Assembly: GCA_023266955.1 (NCBI GenBank)
Contig: JAHFOH010000044.1
Coordinates: 1-9,578 of the forward strand
Source: Nitrososphaerota archaeon
GTDB taxonomy: Archaea > Thermoproteota > Nitrososphaeria > Nitrososphaerales > JAHFOH01
Length of the DNA stretch: 9,578 nucleotides
Direction: 5' to 3'
A program made the position numbers and the translations under genes. A model generated the notes under the pieces. It made no database searches and was not told where the DNA came from. It saw only the letters and a list, made by a program, of their open reading frames with translations. Below are positions 6,239 to 9,578 of the stretch, one piece after another; positions within the stretch are counted from its first letter, which is position 1; every line of letters starts with the position of its first letter.

Positions 6239-6490
6239 ATGAGATTATTTTTGAAATATGCGACAAGCAGAGTTTGTGTCGGGCGAGCTTGTAAGGTTGC
6301 ATTGCTAGTTGGAACGGTACTTGCAGTGATTAATCATTACGACGCTATTCTATCTGGAACCTTAGGCGCAACTACCATTCTTAAGATGTTAGTGACTTAC
6401 GCTGTTCCGTATTCAGTGTCAACCTTCAGCTCTGCCATGCAAGGAATCCATATGGAACTACATGATCAAGAAACTGAACTGAAAAGATAA
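6239..6490 (+). CDS. nrtS: NrtS-like small nitrate/nitrite transporter
   Basis: 83 residues with ATG at 6239. The core VALLVGTVLAVINHYDAILSG, then LKMLVTYAVPYSVSTFSSA, matches the pattern I recall for NrtS, a short membrane protein first shown to transport nitrate/nitrite in cyanobacteria, with its VG...INxxDAL(L)xG and LLTYxVPYxVSTY motifs. There are two hydrophobic segments, about residues 19-36 and 43-62, with a basic N-terminal side. The family is usually near 80 residues, which agrees with the 6239 start; the in-frame ATG at 6161 would add 26 non-hydrophobic residues. With only two spans it would have to act as an oligomer. No nitrate reductase or assimilation gene is in the window, so its physiological role here is inferred. 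The TAA stop is at 6488-6490. Confidence 0.65.
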   Translation: MRLFLKYATSRVCVGRACKVALLVGTVLAVINHYDAILSGTLGATTILKMLVTYAVPYSVSTFSSAMQGIHMELHDQETELKR

Positions 6491-6663
6491 ACCCAAATGG
6501 GAAAGCTCGTCTAAAATAGCCAGTTGCAAAGAAATTGTCCTAATTGTCAGTTCCGGTGACAAACGTCTTCTAATTAAGATGAATGAGGCGTTCGATCTTT
6601 TCATCCCATTCGCGCAGTCTTCTGCACTCGGCTCACGTCGGAATTCTCCTTCATCGGGAACTG
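6491..6663. other. intergenic gap between convergent nrtS-like and alaX genes
   Basis: The longest gap between annotated genes (173 bases). It contains no strong hairpin or long T tract. A minus-strand frame just after the alaX stop encodes only 17 residues from an ATG and is not supported as a gene. Confidence 0.4.
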
Positions 6664-7362
6664 CTATGAGATGTTGTAGTACAGCCGCCGGTTCTGCGCT
6701 CCCTTATTCTCCAATTTTTCAACAGTAATTTCTCCGATTTCGCGCAACTCTCGCACGTGGGGTCCTCCATCCGCCTGTATGTCTATGCTTTCGATTTCAA
6801 CTATGCGCAACTCCTTAACCTCAGGTGGAAAGGCGCCTGCGAGCTTCACGATACCCGGGATCTGAAGAGCTTTCTCACGGGGCAGAAAGTAGGTTTTGAC
6901 TGGTCTTCCCTCCGTGATGATGGCGTTAGCTTGATGCACATAGTTCTCAAAACGGGCTCTATCGAACTCAGCTAAGCTGAAGTCTATTCGAGAGTGCTCC
7001 GGCTCGATCCTGTTTCCAGTGATAAGTGCAGCTGCCTCCTTATGGAAGATGGCGCTCAAAAGGTGAGCCGATGTATGCATTCTCATTATTCTATGTCGAC
7101 GTAGCCAATCAACGACGCCATGTACCTGCTCTCCTACCTTAAACGGTGGTTCTTGAGCTAACACGTGCATTATAGTGTCATCCACTCCGTAGTGCACCTC
7201 ATTCACCTGAATACCGTTCAGATGACCAGTGTCGCTAACTAGTCCTCCTCCCTGAGGGTTGAAGCAAGTTTGATCAAGTACCACGTTGGGGCCTTCGATC
7301 TGCGTGACTATTGCATCAAATTCAGAAAGGTAAGCGTCTTCCCAATACAGCTTCTTCGTCAA
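6664..7362 (-). CDS. alaX: AlaX alanyl-tRNA editing protein (AlaX-M type)
   Basis: 232 residues from TTG at 7360-7362; the N-terminus KLYWEDAYLSEFDA aligns with the usual AlaX opening, supporting this start. AlaX hydrolyses mischarged Ser-tRNA(Ala) or Gly-tRNA(Ala) in trans. The N-terminal beta-barrel carries the glycine-rich FNPQGGGLVSDTG segment (34-46), a marker of AlaX-M and AlaRS-related forms. The editing domain has the zinc motif HTSAH (96-100) and IQADGGPHVRELREIG around 195-210. In the related AlaRS and ThrRS editing sites the second motif is CGGTH; here Asp198 stands where that Cys would be and Pro replaces Thr. I recall that some AlaX proteins vary at this position, so it may still be active. 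It lacks the C-terminal extension of AlaX-L. No clear ribosome site is visible. Confidence 0.9.
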   Translation of the reverse strand: MTKKLYWEDAYLSEFDAIVTQIEGPNVVLDQTCFNPQGGGLVSDTGHLNGIQVNEVHYGVDDTIMHVLAQEPPFKVGEQVHGVVDWLRRHRIMRMHTSAHLLSAIFHKEAAALITGNRIEPEHSRIDFSLAEFDRARFENYVHQANAIITEGRPVKTYFLPREKALQIPGIVKLAGAFPPEVKELRIVEIESIDIQADGGPHVRELREIGEITVEKLENKGAQNRRLYYNIS

Positions 7363-7471
7363 CGCTACTGACTCCGAAGCTGAGATTCTTTGTCTTAGGC
7401 TAAAAAGTGTTAGCAGTCTTCATGCTGACGGCCAAAGTTTTGAAGATGCTGAATGCACGATTGATTCTGCG

Positions 7472-7960
7472 CTAGATGTTAGGTCTGATATCTTCTTTGA
7501 CCGTGCGGAGCGCGATAGTTGAGGACGTATCGTGAACGCCAGGTAGCTTCGAGATACGGTCGCTGATGTTGTGGTGGTCCAAATTGTCTCGAGCCTTCAC
7601 TTTGACGAGAAGGTCATAATCTCCAGCAATCTCATGGACTTCGAGCACGTCAGGGATTTTCGCGATTTCATCCGCTACCTGGCAGCAATCAGGATCCGCG
7701 CCTGTCCTGACAAAGATCCAAGCTGTTGTCAGAAGACCGAGTCTTTCTGTATCAAGTAGAGGGACCAACGTTTTAATCACACCCATTCTTCGAAGGCGTT
7801 TTACTCGGTCAAACACCGTGGTAGGAGGTAAGCCCGTGATGTCGCCTAGCTCCTTGAATGAGAGGGAAGCGTCCTGCTGATAACCCCGCAGAACGCGGCG
7901 GTCAATTTCATCCACCTTGTACTCCTCTAGCACCGTTTCGGATCGCCGTTGCTGAATCAT
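7472..7960 (-). CDS. Lrp/AsnC-family transcriptional regulator
   Basis: 162 residues from ATG (7958-7960). An in-frame GTG at residue 10 is an alternative, since residues 1-14 precede the usual opening. The DNA-binding part is typical: VDEIDRRVLRGYQQDASLSFKELGDITGLPPTTVFDRVKRLRRMGVIK, about 16-64. The C-terminal RAM domain (about 75-150) has the alternating strands and the IAGDYDLLVKVKA motif (117-129), followed by the conserved LPGVHDTSSTIALRTVKED ending. Such proteins form dimers and octamers and respond to amino acids or related small molecules. In archaea they repress or activate by binding near the TATA/BRE region. The ligand and targets cannot be told from sequence. It lies upstream of alaX on the same strand, with 109 bases between them. 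Confidence 0.93.
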   Translation of the reverse strand: MIQQRRSETVLEEYKVDEIDRRVLRGYQQDASLSFKELGDITGLPPTTVFDRVKRLRRMGVIKTLVPLLDTERLGLLTTAWIFVRTGADPDCCQVADEIAKIPDVLEVHEIAGDYDLLVKVKARDNLDHHNISDRISKLPGVHDTSSTIALRTVKEDIRPNI

Positions 7961-7985
7961 AACCGGCTTCCAACCCTAGTGTAGA

Positions 7986-7994
7986 ATAATATTA
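7986..7994 (-). promoter_or_regulatory. TATA-like box for the Lrp/AsnC gene
   Basis: The minus strand reads TAATATTAT around 7986-7994, including the palindromic TAATATTA, centred about 30 bases before the ATG at 7960, so the mRNA would be almost leaderless. The small palindrome at the TATA box would suit autorepression by the encoded regulator, but it is too short to be strong evidence. Confidence 0.38.
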
Positions 7995-8120
7995 GCGTTT
8001 CCTGATCATCTCCGTACACCATCCGAAGACCAGAATAGCTAGACGGTATTCGTCCTATGCTGTTCGAATAGAATCCGAAAAATCGCGGCAAAGCCATATC
8101 CGTACCGCTATTTCTCCTCC

Positions 8121-8148
8121 CTGTCGGTAGTGATTCGAACACTGACAG
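8121..8148 (+). repeat. interrupted inverted repeat at the start of the small gene pair
   Basis: CTGTC (8121-8125) and AGTG (8129-8132) pair with CACT (8140-8143) and GACAG (8144-8148). The loop is ATTCGAA and GGT is bulged on one side. The repeat covers the GTG start at 8130 and ends 15 bases before an in-frame ATG at 8163, so it could be an operator or an RNA hairpin controlling translation if the ATG is the real start. Confidence 0.35.
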
Positions 8149-8486
8149 CAACTTTCGAAAAGATGCTGGAGGTAGGGCAAGAGAGCCGAACCAGGGCGCT
8201 TGAGAAGGATGAAGCCGCTCAAGCACAAAGGATCCTAGAACTGAGGAAAGCCGTGCTCTCCGCCTTCCTAGAGCTGCGGCTTAGAGACGGGATCATGCCA
8301 GTCGGGTTGCTGAGGCACCACTTAGAGTCAGAGATGGTCTCCACGCTTCCCCAAGTCCTTCAAGAGATGGTTGAGGAAGGACTGATCAAATTCGTGTATG
8401 GCGAAGGCTACGAGCTGGGAGTGAAGTTGACCAGTTTAGCCCCCATGAGATCAGGGCGAATACCGTCAAATAGGGGGTTAGTGTAA
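8130..8486 (+). CDS. small winged-helix-like protein of unknown function
   Basis: 118 residues from GTG at 8130. An ATG at 8163 (residue 12) is an alternative start; neither has a good ribosome site. The first half is a charged helix (LEVGQESRTRALEKDEAAQAQRI, then LELRKAVLSAFLELRLRDG). The second half, LLRHHLES...LPQVLQEMVEEGLIKFVYGEGYELG, reads like a helix-turn-helix followed by a wing, so DNA binding is plausible. I cannot assign a family. The stop TAA (8484-8486) shares its last base with the ATG of the next gene, so the pair is translationally coupled. It is divergent from the Lrp/AsnC gene, with a 169-base shared upstream region, and may be one of its targets; that link is inference. 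Confidence 0.62.
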   Translation: MIRTLTATFEKMLEVGQESRTRALEKDEAAQAQRILELRKAVLSAFLELRLRDGIMPVGLLRHHLESEMVSTLPQVLQEMVEEGLIKFVYGEGYELGVKLTSLAPMRSGRIPSNRGLV

Positions 8487-8710
8487 TGGCTAAGACTCGT
8501 CACGCTCTGGAGCTTTCAAATATTCTAAGCCTCATCAACAATCTGTACCGAAGACTGGGCGCAATACGCGAAACAAGAGGTTCCCAGGTAAGCGTAGTAA
8601 CAAAACAGAATCGGGAAATCAATTGGCACGCAATAAAGGCAGTCATGGAAGCTGAGAAGGAGATGGAGCGGAGAAAATGGGAGCTTTGGGGGATCTATGG
8701 GCGTCGCTAA
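8486..8710 (+). CDS. small basic helical protein of unknown function
   Basis: 74 residues. The ATG at 8486 overlaps the preceding stop codon by one base (TAATG). GGGGG at 8473-8477 is a possible ribosome binding site. The protein is rich in Arg, Lys and Glu and appears mostly helical: SNILSLINNLYRRLGAIRE, then a short polar strand-like stretch, then WHAIKAVMEAEKEMERRKWELWGIYGRR. There are no cysteines, membrane segments or known motifs. The strong coupling to the previous gene suggests a two-subunit partner. I do not recognise it. Confidence 0.55.
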   Translation: MAKTRHALELSNILSLINNLYRRLGAIRETRGSQVSVVTKQNREINWHAIKAVMEAEKEMERRKWELWGIYGRR

Positions 8711-8857
8711 GAGAAGTCTACCGCATGCTTACTGCACGCAGCTGTTCAGCTTCGTTTCCAATAGTCCTCGTAAAAGGTCAAGATTTGAAAGTTCTTGGCG
8801 ATAGTCATTAGGATTAGTTGATGGGCCTTCAGATCAAGCGACAACCTGCGGATCTAG
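8711..8857. other. intergenic gap between convergent genes
   Basis: 147 bases between the small basic protein gene (+) and the MOSC gene (-). I see no open frame of note, hairpin or clear T tract here. Confidence 0.4.
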
Positions 8858-9578
8858 CTACTCTAATCTTACCGGATCCCCACGTCGTATGATGCCGCTC
8901 CGCAGCACAGAAGCATAAACGCCAACATTAACCTGGTTGTACCTAGCCGCGGTCCGTAGAATTCCCAAATCCCGAGGAAGATCCCCTTGTGGAAGCGTCG
9001 TCATCACACAACGCGGACACGGTCCAGTCACCTTCAGACGAACCTCACCTCCGATGGAAAGTGTGCTATGTACCCAGCCATTCTCGACGAAGTCCTTCTC
9101 GCCAGCCGCAGTCTCCACTACAATATTGGGGCGAAAACGCCGGACCTCGAAACGACCCTCTGGATACAGTTCGCGCAGGCGGTTAATCGTCGCAGCTGTG
9201 AGTACATGAATGACTGCGAGATCGAAGAATGTGCGCGGAGGCATAGGCTCATCAGTCACCTTCTCCCTCTGCGCCAGTCCCTCTATATCAGGCCAGTACT
9301 CCTCTAGACTGGGCTTCTCCAGCGCAGGCGTCATGAGCCTGACCTGAAGACCTAGAGCCTGTGAGAGGATATGATCAACTTCGACCTGATCAGAGGTTAC
9401 GAATGTGCCGTCGGGGAGAGTGAGTCGGGCTGGAGGAATTTGCTCGCCCATCCGCGGTGGCTCTATGAAGGAGGCCCGAAAATCGAAGAGTCTTCCCCAT
9501 TTCCTGGGGTTCTTGGCACTCGCGACCTTCCCTGTGGACTGGTCGACGAGCGCGTACACGCGGTCACCGAGCAGTCCG
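8858..9578 (-). CDS. MOSC-domain protein, N-terminus beyond the right edge
   Basis: The frame is open to the window edge. The visible start GTG at 9557-9559 is preceded in frame by Gly-Leu-Leu-Gly-Asp-Arg, which continues the expected GxxGDRxYALVD motif of the MOSC N-terminal beta-barrel, so the real start lies outside. Visible features in order are YALVDQSTGKVASAKNPRKWGRL, a middle helix-strand region with RTFFDLAVIHVLTAATIN, then the MOSC core with EVRRFRPNIVVE, and near the end GPCPRCVMTTLPQGDLPRDLGILRT, with the conserved cysteine that in the family handles sulfur. MOSC proteins relate to the C-terminal domain of molybdenum-cofactor sulfurase and to mARC, and bind Moco or transfer sulfur. 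The substrate is unknown. No Moco enzyme is visible beside it. Confidence 0.88.
   Translation of the reverse strand, partial: GLLGDRVYALVDQSTGKVASAKNPRKWGRLFDFRASFIEPPRMGEQIPPARLTLPDGTFVTSDQVEVDHILSQALGLQVRLMTPALEKPSLEEYWPDIEGLAQREKVTDEPMPPRTFFDLAVIHVLTAATINRLRELYPEGRFEVRRFRPNIVVETAAGEKDFVENGWVHSTLSIGGEVRLKVTGPCPRCVMTTLPQGDLPRDLGILRTAARYNQVNVGVYASVLRSGIIRRGDPVRLE

Noticed and set aside
6007..6294. Plus-strand open frame overlapping the DUF1326 start and NrtS-like gene
   Set aside because: It overlaps two better supported genes in other frames and shows no domain features.
6560..6663. Possible short peptide on the minus strand downstream of alaX
   Set aside because: Only 17 residues from an ATG, and the other frames lack a start codon; no supporting site.
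7957..8226. Minus-strand open frame between the Lrp gene and the small gene pair
   Set aside because: It covers the divergent promoter region and the Lrp start, has no recognisable pattern and conflicts with the coupled plus-strand pair.
8937..9307. Several plus-strand open frames opposite the MOSC gene
   Set aside because: Arg/Ser-rich shadows of a gene with a clear MOSC signature on the minus strand.
1..9578. tRNA genes, CRISPR repeats, insertion sequences or attachment sites
   Set aside because: No cloverleaf pattern, spaced direct repeats, transposase motifs or terminal inverted repeats were seen in the intergenic stretches by eye.

Overview
The window looks like archaeal chromosomal DNA, possibly from a mesophilic lineage such as Nitrososphaeria/Thaumarchaeota. 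That lineage is my inference and is not proven here. Supporting signs are TATA-like boxes centred about 28-36 bases before several start codons (near-leaderless transcripts), few strong Shine-Dalgarno sites, frequent GTG/TTG starts, a free-standing AlaX editing protein and an Lrp/AsnC regulator. Gene spacing is tight, and no gap longer than about 175 bases lacks a gene. I found no tRNA, rRNA, CRISPR array or insertion sequence.

Layout. 1-366 (+): end of a CheY-like receiver protein cut by the window edge. 454-807 (-): short YdeI/OmdA-family protein. 895-1254 (+): unrecognised small protein. 1364-3844 (+): a compact three-gene operon encoding a winged-helix protein, a stand-alone EVE-domain (PUA-like) protein, and a fusion of a second EVE domain to a HerA/FtsK-type ATPase. 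3907-6094: a DUF2182 membrane protein (+) convergent with two tandem DUF1326 cysteine-motif proteins (-). 6239-6490 (+): small NrtS-like nitrate/nitrite transporter. 6664-7362 (-): AlaX alanyl-tRNA editing protein. 7472-7960 (-): Lrp/AsnC regulator. 8130-8710 (+): two overlapping small genes of unknown function, the first with a winged-helix-like segment. 8858-9578 (-): MOSC-domain protein running off the right edge.

The most interesting unit is the EVE operon. EVE domains are known readers of modified bases in DNA, and HerA-type ATPases are hexameric DNA translocases used in repair and in many defence systems. Here an EVE domain occupies the N-terminal region of the ATPase, a paralogous EVE protein lies directly upstream, and a small winged-helix gene leads the operon. 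A 27-base inverted repeat abuts the operon's TATA box and is a plausible autoregulatory operator. No nuclease or methyltransferase is encoded next to it. I propose a modified-DNA-sensing genome-maintenance or anti-invader system. The domain calls are well supported; the defence role is inference.

The second module is DUF2182 plus two DUF1326 proteins. These families are often found as neighbours and are rich in cysteine motifs that suggest metal or thiol chemistry, but their function is not established.
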